A stretch of DNA of 64,000 nt from Verrucomicrobiaceae bacterium (GTDB lineage: Bacteria > Verrucomicrobiota > Verrucomicrobiia > Verrucomicrobiales > Verrucomicrobiaceae). Shown piece after piece: positions 54,711-62,391 of the stretch. The position numbers were made by a program, and so were the translations under genes. The stretch lies in contig JAIXSY010000032.1 of NCBI GenBank assembly GCA_027484445.1, positions 124,001 through 188,000 on the forward strand, read 5' to 3'. How positions within the stretch are numbered: the first letter of the stretch is position 1; the number at the start of each line of letters is the position of its first letter. The notes under the pieces are model-generated. The model had not been told where the DNA came from and made no database searches. It saw only the letters and a program-made list of their open reading frames with translations.

Positions 54711-56774
54711 ATGGACCTGACTGAACTGGCAAACTACCTGGATGGCGAAGTGAGTGCGAAACAGCATGCTGACGGAGCTGAGCAGGCATTCACCGAGGTG
54801 ATGCTGACCTATCTTTCCAACGGAAACGAGGTGGATGGCTACGAGCTGGACTTCGCCCAGCGAAGCGGGAGAAAAAACGCCCCGGCTTACAAGTTCAATG
54901 CCTGGAACCTGCATGAGCAGACGGGCGATCAGGAAGGAAGCGCCCCATTGGTGGATTTGTTCGTCAGCCTCTACAAACCGGGTGCCACCGGTGAATCCGT
55001 GCCCAAAAGCGAGGTGGCGCATCACTTCGAGCTGGCGCGGAACTTTCTCTCCCAAGCTCTCGCCGCCAATAGCAAGTGGCTGGCGCAAATGGAGGAGAGC
55101 GCCCCGCCCTTTGAGGCGGCGACGACCATCCTCAAGCATCGCGATGATCTGGACACTGCCCGTATCTTCCTCCTCACCAATGGCGTGGTGAAGCAAGCGG
55201 ATGAGAAGGACACGGAGATCGCCGGAGTGGATGTTAAACACTATCTCTGGGACCTTGAAAAACTGCGCCGTCTTCTGAGCAGCGGGCAGGACAGGGAAAC
55301 GATCCAGATCGACCTCGCCAAAGACTATGGCGGCGCGGTGGACTGCCTGGCGCAGCAGGACGGCACCGGCGAATACACGGCTTACCTGGCCTTCTTTCCC
55401 GCCACACTCCTCGCTAAAATCTACGGCGATTACGGCCCCCGGCTGCTGGAGAAGAACGTGCGCTCTTACCTCCAGGCCAAAGGCAAGGTCAACAAAGGCA
55501 TCCAGGCGACCATCCGCGAGACGCCTCACCGTTTCCTGGCCTACAACAACGGCATCTCCGGCACGGCTGAGGCGGTGACTGTATCGCGCAGCAAGGATGG
55601 GCTTTGCCGACTGGAGAGCCTGCGTGACTTCCAAATCGTGAACGGCGGCCAAACGACTGCGAGCATCTACCACGCCGTCAAAAAAGAGAAGGCTGATGTC
55701 TCCCATGTCACTGTGCAGGTGAAGCTAACGGTGGTGAACGAGGCTGCGAAGGTGGCGGAGTTCGTGCCGAAGATTTCTCTCTACGCGAACAGCCAGAACA
55801 AGGTCAACACGGCTGACTTCAGCGCCAATGACGAGTGGCACCAAAAGCTGGAAAGCCTTTCCCGCACCATCTGGGCACCCGCCGCCTCCGGCACCAGTAA
55901 ACCGACACGCTGGTATTACGAGCGTGCCCGTGGCTCCCACCTGGATGACAAGATGCGTGCAGGGACGCCTGCCAAGCAGAAGGAATGGGAGGCTCAGAAC
56001 CCCGTGGCTCAGAAATTCACGAAGACGGACGTCGCGAAGTATGAGCACACTTGGAAGCAAATGCCTCATCTCGTTAGTAAAGGAGCTGAGAAGAACTTCA
56101 TTGACTGGACGATGAATCGTTCCCGCTCCGCCCTTCCGGAGCGTTCTGACTTTGAGCGACTAGTGGCGAAGGCTATTCTGTTCCGTGCTACGGAGAAAAT
56201 TGTCTCCCGTCTGGACCTCGGAGGCTACCGCGCGAATGTCGTCACCTACACGCTGGCATGGCTTTCCCATGAGACTTCTGAAAGGCTAGATTTGGACGCC
56301 ATTTGGCGGAAGCAGGGTATCGGCAACCATGTGGCTCAGGCAGTGGAGGTCATTGCACGTGCCGCATTTGATCATCTAACAGAAACCGCAGGCAGCCGTA
56401 ACGTCACCGAATGGGCCAAGAAACCTGAATGCTGGGATGCCTTCAAAAGCACCGACATACAAATTCCTGATTTGTCAGCTTCGTTGATCAAGCAAGAGCA
56501 GCGAGGCCAGAGTTCAGAAGCCGCAGCAGCACAACAGTCAACAGCCGCGAAGACTCTCTCGGAGATTCAAGAAGTGGTTCAACGACACAAACTAAGTCTT
56601 TGGGATGACCTAGCGAAATGGGCGCTGAATAGCGGGCATCTCAAACCTTGGCAGGCAACCTTGTGTGGAAACTTTCACAGGAAATTGGAACGCGGGAAAA
56701 AGCCAACATACGCCGAATGCAAAGCTGCGTTGGACATGCTGGAAGCGGCACGCAGCAAAGGCTTTGACCAATGA
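54711..56774 (+). CDS. AIPR-family (abortive infection phage resistance) protein
   Basis: 687 residues, 20 bases after the nuclease gene. The AIPR core is at about 240-430: RLLEKNVRSYLQAKGKVNKG, IQATIRETPHRFLAYNNGIS, and FQIVNGGQTTASIYHAVKKE; LYANSQNKVNTADFSAN follows. The N-terminal part (VDGYELDFAQRSGRKNAPAY, ELARNFLSQALAANSKWL) may be a degenerate nuclease-like domain. AIPR proteins occur in several phage-resistance loci. It links this operon to the MutL-Z1-AIPR group. The operon continues 12 bases downstream. Confidence 0.9.
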   Translation: MDLTELANYLDGEVSAKQHADGAEQAFTEVMLTYLSNGNEVDGYELDFAQRSGRKNAPAYKFNAWNLHEQTGDQEGSAPLVDLFVSLYKPGATGESVPKSEVAHHFELARNFLSQALAANSKWLAQMEESAPPFEAATTILKHRDDLDTARIFLLTNGVVKQADEKDTEIAGVDVKHYLWDLEKLRRLLSSGQDRETIQIDLAKDYGGAVDCLAQQDGTGEYTAYLAFFPATLLAKIYGDYGPRLLEKNVRSYLQAKGKVNKGIQATIRETPHRFLAYNNGISGTAEAVTVSRSKDGLCRLESLRDFQIVNGGQTTASIYHAVKKEKADVSHVTVQVKLTVVNEAAKVAEFVPKISLYANSQNKVNTADFSANDEWHQKLESLSRTIWAPAASGTSKPTRWYYERARGSHLDDKMRAGTPAKQKEWEAQNPVAQKFTKTDVAKYEHTWKQMPHLVSKGAEKNFIDWTMNRSRSALPERSDFERLVAKAILFRATEKIVSRLDLGGYRANVVTYTLAWLSHETSERLDLDAIWRKQGIGNHVAQAVEVIARAAFDHLTETAGSRNVTEWAKKPECWDAFKSTDIQIPDLSASLIKQEQRGQSSEAAAAQQSTAAKTLSEIQEVVQRHKLSLWDDLAKWALNSGHLKPWQATLCGNFHRKLERGKKPTYAECKAALDMLEAARSKGFDQ

Positions 56775-56786
56775 TCACGGGCTGAC

Positions 56787-58166
56787 ATGAAAGATTGGAT
56801 GTATCACAGTGCCCGGCAGTGGAACTCACTTCGAGCATTGGCCCGGAAAAAGCGCTGGCCCCATCATCCCAACATGACGGTGGCTGCATGTGCGCATTCT
56901 TGCAGCATGGAATGGTATGAGACTCGTGCATCGGACACCGTCACAGGCTTTCTTGCGATGGATGGTATCACACTCATCCGCTATCCGACTTTTGGACGTG
57001 TGAAGGTCAGAAGACTGATTGAAATCGTGAGCTCCGCACTTGGCGTGCAATGTGATGCTGACCACTTGCTCAATGAGACCGAGCTGGATAACGAGATTAG
57101 CAGCAGCAATTCAGCATCCAATGTGGTAGTCGCCCCGACTGTCCGCCCGGCAAAAGAAAGTCTCGAGATTCTGGAGATTCCCGCTGATCTACCGTTGGAA
57201 CTGGTGCGCTTGCCAGTTCGCATCCTACACTACTGCAAGGACCATCATATTCGCACTTTGGGCGAGTTCTTGGACACCTGGGAGAGCCTCGGTGAGAGCT
57301 ATTTCATCAGCGTTCCTAATCTCGGCAGAAAGTCGGTCGGAGAAGGCCAATCGCTCTGGATAGCGATCTGTCAGGGTGACATTGAAGGCGTCAAGAGGTG
57401 GCTGCCGGTAGATCGTAGCGGTAGAGGTCTCAGTCTAGTTGAAGGACTTCTAGATGCCGTCCAGAGCCTACCTTCGCACCACCGAATTCTTCTGGAAAAC
57501 AGACTGGTGCATGGACAAACGCTAGAAGATTCCTCAACGGAGTTTGGCATCACCCGTGAGCGCACGCGACAGGTGGAGTCACAGTTGCTGGAACAAGTCG
57601 CCAACTTGCTAGATTGGTTCCCAAGAATTCGAGATGATGTTCAGGCACGGTGGATGAAGGGTGAAACCTTCATGGATCGTTTGGGTGGAGAAGTTTCAGC
57701 AGCCGACCATGACCTCATTGAGGCATCTATCCGCAGAGTTTTCACTGACAGGCCCGAAGGTGCAGCGAGGGAACTTGAATTGGAGTCGCTGATGGAGCGC
57801 TGGCACGAAAAGCTAAAGAAACACCCAGACCTGCTGGTGGAAGGCGTCGATCTGGAAGACTTCATGCAGGCAGAAGTACCGCCGGAACATCGTGAAACAT
57901 TTTGCCTATCCCTGGATGGCAAGGGACGCATTCGGCTGGATCACACGACGGGCCGGGTGGTGCATACCGGACCTCGTCTGAGGGAAGTGGTGAAGGCCAT
58001 TTTAGCGCGAGAGGACGACCCCATCCCGCTAACTTGGCTGCATGAACTCGTCCGCCAGACGCCCACTCACGCACACGTTGAGAGGGAGCAGATTTACCGT
58101 TACCGCATCCAGTGGAAGTCTGATGATCCAGACTTCCCCCGCGACAAGGTGCTGTGGCTACAGTAA
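56787..58166 (+). CDS. Protein with RNA-polymerase alpha-CTD-like and sigma-region-4-like segments
   Basis: 459 residues from ATG 56787, 12 bases after the AIPR gene, so probably the last gene of the operon. Three parts can be seen. Residues 50-86 (GFLAMDGITLIRYPTFGRVK, VRRLIEIVSSALGV) form an HhH-like segment. Residues about 136-186 (PLELVRLPVRILHYCKDHHI, RTLGEFLDTWESLGE, then FISVPNLGRKSVGE) closely follow the alpha-CTD, where RNAP has a similar helix order ending in a NLGRKSLxE turn. Residues about 218-275 (LPSHHRILLENRLVHGQTLE, FGITRERTRQVESQLLEQV) match the sigma-70 region 4 helix-turn-helix. The rest is unassigned. It has no other sigma region. It may recognise promoter-like DNA or RNA polymerase; no function is known to me. 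Confidence 0.8.
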   Translation: MKDWMYHSARQWNSLRALARKKRWPHHPNMTVAACAHSCSMEWYETRASDTVTGFLAMDGITLIRYPTFGRVKVRRLIEIVSSALGVQCDADHLLNETELDNEISSSNSASNVVVAPTVRPAKESLEILEIPADLPLELVRLPVRILHYCKDHHIRTLGEFLDTWESLGESYFISVPNLGRKSVGEGQSLWIAICQGDIEGVKRWLPVDRSGRGLSLVEGLLDAVQSLPSHHRILLENRLVHGQTLEDSSTEFGITRERTRQVESQLLEQVANLLDWFPRIRDDVQARWMKGETFMDRLGGEVSAADHDLIEASIRRVFTDRPEGAARELELESLMERWHEKLKKHPDLLVEGVDLEDFMQAEVPPEHRETFCLSLDGKGRIRLDHTTGRVVHTGPRLREVVKAILAREDDPIPLTWLHELVRQTPTHAHVEREQIYRYRIQWKSDDPDFPRDKVLWLQ

Positions 58167-58491
58167 TGGAAAAATTTCATGGATCAGAATGCCTCCAAAG
58201 TTTTTCCCAAAACAAAGGCATCAAGCAGCACGTCACTCGTCACATCATCTGAATCTCCAAGTTCGGGTTTTCAATAACCGATGTTAGTATCTTTTCTAAA
58301 AAATTGTAGGCAAATAACAGCTCAGATTTATGAAGTATATGGCACTATTCTTAGCGTTTTTTTAGAATAACTATCATGCTAGTGACGCTTAGGTCTAAAA
58401 ATTTAAGATATTTTCTTACATATAAATTGTGGGATAGCGATGCGGGCCGTGGCATGTTTTTGATTGAGTTTGGTGCTGTTTTCGGGCAGCG
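58167..58491. other. AT-rich gene-free stretch at the island end
   Basis: This 325-base gap separates the defence operon from the glycosyltransferase. It is clearly more AT-rich than either side, with many A/T runs, and no coding sequence with family similarity is seen in any frame. A weak hairpin (ATTCT and AGAAT arms around a T-rich loop near 58351) could end the operon transcript. No direct repeats or tRNA remnant that would mark an integration site are visible. Confidence 0.7.
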
Positions 58492-59610
58492 ATGCACCTT
58501 GTGATACTTGTATTGACGGCTGGTTTTGGCGATGGGCACAACACGGCTGCCGCTTCGGTGGCAGACGCTCTCCGCCGCATGTCTCCAGGGGAAGAGATTG
58601 TGGTCTCGGATCTGATCTCGGAGGTTCAGCCGAAGGTATCGTCGATCCTAAAAAGCCTGTACCAGGTGGCGATCACTCACCTGCCCTCGAGCTGGAAGGC
58701 GGTGTATCGCTGGCTAGGGCAGATGGACCTGGGCACGGAGCAGAATGCCCTGCTGAAGCCTCTGATCACGGCGCTGCAACGACGCCTAGAGGCCCAACAG
58801 CCGCGCGTGATCGTGAGCACTTACCCGCTCTACGCGGGGCTGCTTCATGCGCTGCGGAAGGAGCAGTCTGTGCCGCCTTTGGTGACTGTCATCACGGACT
58901 CGACGAGCATTCACAAAATCTGGCTGATGGCACCTAGCGATCTTTACTGCGTGGCAGATGTGGAGTCGGACGATGTGCTGATCGGCATGGGCGTGCAGCC
59001 GGCAAAAACGAGAGTCACGGGCTTTCCGGTGAGTTTGCAATTCACGGAAAAGCCACCGGCGCCGCGATCCGTGCCGACGATTCTTTACCTGCCCTCCACT
59101 CCGGCCAGGCATGTGGCGGAGACGCTGGAGGCGCTGCGGCCTCATCTTTTGAAGGGTGTGAAGCTCACGCTGCCGGTGGGCAAGCACGCCTCTCGACTCT
59201 ATCATGTGCTCAGGCGGTTCACGGACTCTTTGCCCAACGATGCGGTGGAGATCATTGGGTGGACGCGGCAAATCCCAGACTTTTTGCGCAGCCATGATGC
59301 GGTGATCTGCAAGGCAGGCGGTGCCATCCTGCATGAGGTGATGGCTGCGCGCATCCCGGCGGTGATCGACTACGTGGTGCCGGGGCAGGAGGAAGGAAAC
59401 GCCGACTACTTGCTGTCTCGCCACTGTGCTCTGCGCAGTCACACGCCGGCGCAGACGGGCGCTGCAGTGGCTAGGCTGCTGGCCGAGGGCGGAAAGCTGG
59501 CCCGGCAGATGCGGGAAAACATGCTGCCGATCAGCCTGCCCGATGCAGCGATGCGCGTCGCGCATGAGGTGATCGCCATGGCCGAGGGCAGGCCGACATC
59601 AGGACGCTAG
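58492..59610 (+). CDS. GT28-family glycosyltransferase (UgtP/MGD1-like)
   Basis: 372 residues from ATG 58492. The N-terminal block VILVLTAGFGDGHNTAAASV is that of processive diacylglycerol glucosyltransferases and plant MGDG synthases, as is DLISEVQPKVSSILKSLYQV. The acceptor side has VIVSTYPLYAGLLHALRK and ITDSTSIHKIWLMAPSDLYC. The donor-binding C-terminal block is VICKAGGAILHEVMAARIPA with VVPGQEEGNADYLL. The enzyme is expected at the inner membrane, adding sugar to a lipid or cell-wall precursor. The exact acceptor is not decided by the sequence. It is convergent with the next gene, whose stop codon overlaps its own. Confidence 0.85.
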   Translation: MHLVILVLTAGFGDGHNTAAASVADALRRMSPGEEIVVSDLISEVQPKVSSILKSLYQVAITHLPSSWKAVYRWLGQMDLGTEQNALLKPLITALQRRLEAQQPRVIVSTYPLYAGLLHALRKEQSVPPLVTVITDSTSIHKIWLMAPSDLYCVADVESDDVLIGMGVQPAKTRVTGFPVSLQFTEKPPAPRSVPTILYLPSTPARHVAETLEALRPHLLKGVKLTLPVGKHASRLYHVLRRFTDSLPNDAVEIIGWTRQIPDFLRSHDAVICKAGGAILHEVMAARIPAVIDYVVPGQEEGNADYLLSRHCALRSHTPAQTGAAVARLLAEGGKLARQMRENMLPISLPDAAMRVAHEVIAMAEGRPTSGR

Positions 59611-60245
59611 TCTTTCTGGAAGAGGCGCTTGAAAAAGTTTTTCTTGGGCTGTTGCGCGGCGGGAGGGACGACCGGGGCCACTTCTTTCAGCCCGGTGGCT
59701 GCGGCGTCACCGGCAGGAAGCTGCACGGGATCAAAGCGGGAGCTGCCCTGCGCATTAGCTGCGCCCGCTGGGGCACCTTCGCTCGACTTGGTGAAATCAA
59801 TCGGGGCTGGCTTCAGGGTCGGAGCCCCAGCGGCGAGGTTGATGATCTTGGGCTTTTGCGCCTTCCCCGTGGCATCGTACTCGTGCAGCACTTGCTGGAA
59901 AACTTCACCCTTGATGTTGACCATGCGGTCTTCTTTGCGCCGCCCAAGCTCATCGTAGATGCACTGGCAGCGAGCCACGAGCCCCCCCCGTCCATCGTAG
60001 ATGTTTCCCTGCAGCGGGTCGCCTTTTTCATTCAACATGAAGACCTTTTTCATGATCACGGCGTTTTCGGCGCTGTAGGTCACTTCGGTCAGCTCTCGGG
60101 TCTCGGGGTTGGTGGTGGACTCGGTGCGGGATTTGTCAGGGTGATACACGGTGCGGGCGACCGTTCGCAAAGTCGCGTAAGCCGGGGAGAACGCATCGGC
60201 AAGGAGAAGCCAGGAAAGCCCAAGAATGGCGGCGCGGTTTTTCAT
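59607..60245 (-). CDS. Exported protein of unknown function
   Basis: 212 residues from ATG 60245. The signal peptide is MKNRAAILGLSWLLLADAFS with cleavage near AYA. The first part (TLRTVARTVYHPDKSRTEST, then EVTYSAENAVIMKKVFML) has the look of RHS/YD-like or LPS-like beta strands (YDGRGGLVARCQCIYDELGR). The second half is Pro/Ala-rich linker-like, and it ends with a basic tail (QQPKKNFFKRLFQKD). No family is recognised. Function unknown. Confidence 0.7.
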   Translation of the reverse strand: MKNRAAILGLSWLLLADAFSPAYATLRTVARTVYHPDKSRTESTTNPETRELTEVTYSAENAVIMKKVFMLNEKGDPLQGNIYDGRGGLVARCQCIYDELGRRKEDRMVNIKGEVFQQVLHEYDATGKAQKPKIINLAAGAPTLKPAPIDFTKSSEGAPAGAANAQGSSRFDPVQLPAGDAAATGLKEVAPVVPPAAQQPKKNFFKRLFQKD

Positions 60246-60313
60246 GGTGAGTTGAGGATTCGCTGCCAGAGTAGCCCGACGATACTCAGCCCACAATTCT
60301 GATTTCTAACCCC

Positions 60314-60775
60314 ATGTCGCCAAAGTCCGATTCCACTCACGCCGCTCCCGAATCTGAATGGGATGACTTTCTCCAGTCGGTGATCCATGAATTCCACTGC
60401 ACCACGGGCACGCTGCACCGGCTGGACCCAGCGGACAAGCATCTGAAACTTGTCGCCGCACAGGCAATCCCCGCGCCATTGATCCCGATCATTCAGTCGA
60501 TCCCCCTGGGAAAGGGAATCGCTGGATGTGCTGCGGAGCGCCAAGAGCCGGTCGAGCTGTGCAACCTACAGACCGACACGAGCGGAGTTGCCAAACCTGG
60601 AGCGCGGCAAACTCAGGTGCAAGGCAGTCTGGCCGTGCCGGTGATGGATGGTTCACGTCTCTGCGGCACACTAGGCATCGGCAAAATGGAGCCGTATGAG
60701 TTCACGACCGAAGAGAAGCAAAAGCTGCTGGAAATCGCCCGCACGGCTGCGGCTAAGCTGCTACCCGCAGGCTGA
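60314..60775 (+). CDS. GAF-domain protein
   Basis: 153 residues, divergent from the previous gene. A single GAF domain fills it: DDFLQSVIHEFHCTTGTLHR, LVAAQAIPAPLIPIIQSIPL, GKGIAGCAAERQEPVELCNL and GSLAVPVMDGSRLCGTLGIG, ending in a short helix (KQKLLEIARTAAAKLLPAG). The IAG turn and the V-x-V strand are typical of free-standing GAF proteins. It is cytoplasmic. It could bind a small ligand or be a free-methionine-(R)-sulfoxide-reductase-like protein; the Cys pair needed for the latter is not clear. Confidence 0.82.
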   Translation: MSPKSDSTHAAPESEWDDFLQSVIHEFHCTTGTLHRLDPADKHLKLVAAQAIPAPLIPIIQSIPLGKGIAGCAAERQEPVELCNLQTDTSGVAKPGARQTQVQGSLAVPVMDGSRLCGTLGIGKMEPYEFTTEEKQKLLEIARTAAAKLLPAG

Positions 60776-60803
60776 AGCGCGAGCTCTGCTAGCTCAGTGC
60801 CAA

Positions 60804-61079
60804 TCAGGCAGCTTTTTTGGCCTTCTTGGCCGGTGCTTTTTTGGCCTTCACAGGTTCGGCGGCTGGTTTTGCCTTCTTTTCCGCAACGGGCTTCTTCTCC
60901 GCTGGTGCAGAGGCAGGAAGGAGACTGCTGGCCCAGTCTTCCACGTGCAGCCAGTCTTCCGTGCCTTCCGCACGCACGTAATCGGTCTCCTTGAGAATGC
61001 CCCGTTTGTAAAAGGAGCTGAGTTCTTCAGTCGCAAAGGGACCGAATTCGACGAATGCGCGGCTAAGGTAAAGCATCAT
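60804..61079 (-). CDS. GYF_2-domain protein with Lys/Ala-rich tail
   Basis: 91 residues from ATG 61079 (or 61076). Residues about 3-48 match the GYF_2 (DUF4339) fold: SRAFVEFGPFATEELSSFYK and RGILKETDYVRAEGTEDWLH, then VEDW. The tail (AEKKPVAEKKAKPAAEPVKA, then KKAPAKKAKKAA) is histone-H1-like and basic, and could bind nucleic acid or the cell envelope. No signal peptide is seen. It is oriented away from the nucleoside hydrolase and convergent with the GAF gene. Confidence 0.75.
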   Translation of the reverse strand: MMLYLSRAFVEFGPFATEELSSFYKRGILKETDYVRAEGTEDWLHVEDWASSLLPASAPAEKKPVAEKKAKPAAEPVKAKKAPAKKAKKAA

Positions 61080-61264
61080 AAGAATGAACGGCAGAGGTTT
61101 GACGTGGCAGGGACTTAGACCCGGCCCAGCAAGTGCCAAGCAACTTCCTTGCCACATTCCAACCGTGGCCCAAAGCCCACCCTGGCGCGACCCTAGCCTT
61201 CCTCCATGATCGGCGTGTCACTCCGAACGCGAGTGGCTCCACTTCATGCCCATCAGCGCCAGGA

Positions 61265-62236
61265 CTATTGGACGGTGGACGGAGGTTCGACGCTGAGTTG
61301 CACGATGGCCTCGCGCACACGCGTGGCCTGCTCGGGGCTCATGATGAGGAAGCGGTGCTTGCCCTCGCCTTTCTTCACGGGGCGGAACAGCGTCGCGGAG
61401 TCGTCATCCACCTTGATGTTGCCGGGTGGCGAGAGATCGAAGTAACCGCGGTCCGGGTAGATGGCATACAGCACCGCGGTGGGGTCCCAGGTGGGGCGGT
61501 CATGCGGCGGCGGGTTGTAGAGGTAGTAGGCGTCTTTGAGCGGATGATTCGGCATGTAATCGAGATCCTGCTCGATCACGACATGCGGAAAAGCCGCCGC
61601 GACGCCGATCTCGAAGCCGCTCCACACCATCGGCGTCGGCCATTCCTTCGCGAGCTTTTGCGCGGCGGGCACATCGAGCTTCACATTGTATTCGAGGTGC
61701 CGCGTATCGAAGTTCACCGTCTGAAACGCACCCGCCATGATGCTGAGCATCTTCACCTTCTTCGCGATGAGCGCCTTCGCCTCCGCATCGTCCATGAGAC
61801 GGGCCAGATTGGTGAAAAAGCCCACCTGCGCGATCACCACGCTGCCATCCGGCTGCTTGGCGAGGATGTCTTTGATCAAACCGCCCGCTTCAGGCGCATC
61901 CGCGCCGCTTTTGAGATCGTGCGGATACTTGTCGGCGAGCAAATTGAACTTCCCCGCCTCCTTCGCCGCGCCATTGCGCACCACGCCGATTGGCGTGTCC
62001 GGGTAACCGTAGAGCGTGTTCACCGCATCGACGAAAGCCGCGGCCTGCGGATGATCCTTCGTCACCGTAACCGCGAGCAACTCACACGCGCCGCGCTTTT
62101 GCAGATTGTGAATCATGCACAGTGCCATGAGGTCATCGACATCGTTGCCCATGTCGGTGTCGAAGATCAGCTTCACAGGTGCCGCGTGGGATAAACCACA
62201 GAGCGCACAGAGGAGAAGGACAAGAGGGAGTTTCAT
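61265..62236 (-). CDS. Exported nucleoside hydrolase family protein
   Basis: 323 residues from ATG 62236. The signal peptide is MKLPLVLLLCALCGLSHA. The Asp-rich calcium site is KLIFDTDMGNDVDDLMALCM near residue 22. ELLAVTVTKDHPQAAAFVDA and the long helix NTLYGYPDTPIGVVRNGAAK agree with the inosine-uridine nucleoside hydrolase fold. It hydrolyses the N-glycosidic bond of nucleosides to base and ribose. The frame is open 49 codons upstream but without family character. A second related gene begins beyond the window, downstream of icd (see 63948). Confidence 0.87.
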   Translation of the reverse strand: MKLPLVLLLCALCGLSHAAPVKLIFDTDMGNDVDDLMALCMIHNLQKRGACELLAVTVTKDHPQAAAFVDAVNTLYGYPDTPIGVVRNGAAKEAGKFNLLADKYPHDLKSGADAPEAGGLIKDILAKQPDGSVVIAQVGFFTNLARLMDDAEAKALIAKKVKMLSIMAGAFQTVNFDTRHLEYNVKLDVPAAQKLAKEWPTPMVWSGFEIGVAAAFPHVVIEQDLDYMPNHPLKDAYYLYNPPPHDRPTWDPTAVLYAIYPDRGYFDLSPPGNIKVDDDSATLFRPVKKGEGKHRFLIMSPEQATRVREAIVQLSVEPPSTVQ

Positions 62237-62391
62237 GGATATGCAAGGGTGACGGAATGTATGCGATGGAGGCGGTCTTAGGTTTGATCCAATCGAACGA
62301 AGAGTGTGATTAATTGAATTCAACAGAACGGTTTGAAGCGTGAAAAATGTGGTCGGTTCCCGCAACGGGAATCCAACACACATCCCCCATC

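Noticed and set aside
60781..60796. A 5-base hairpin GAGCT/AGCTC after the GAF gene.
   Set aside because: Too short, and not followed directly by a T run.
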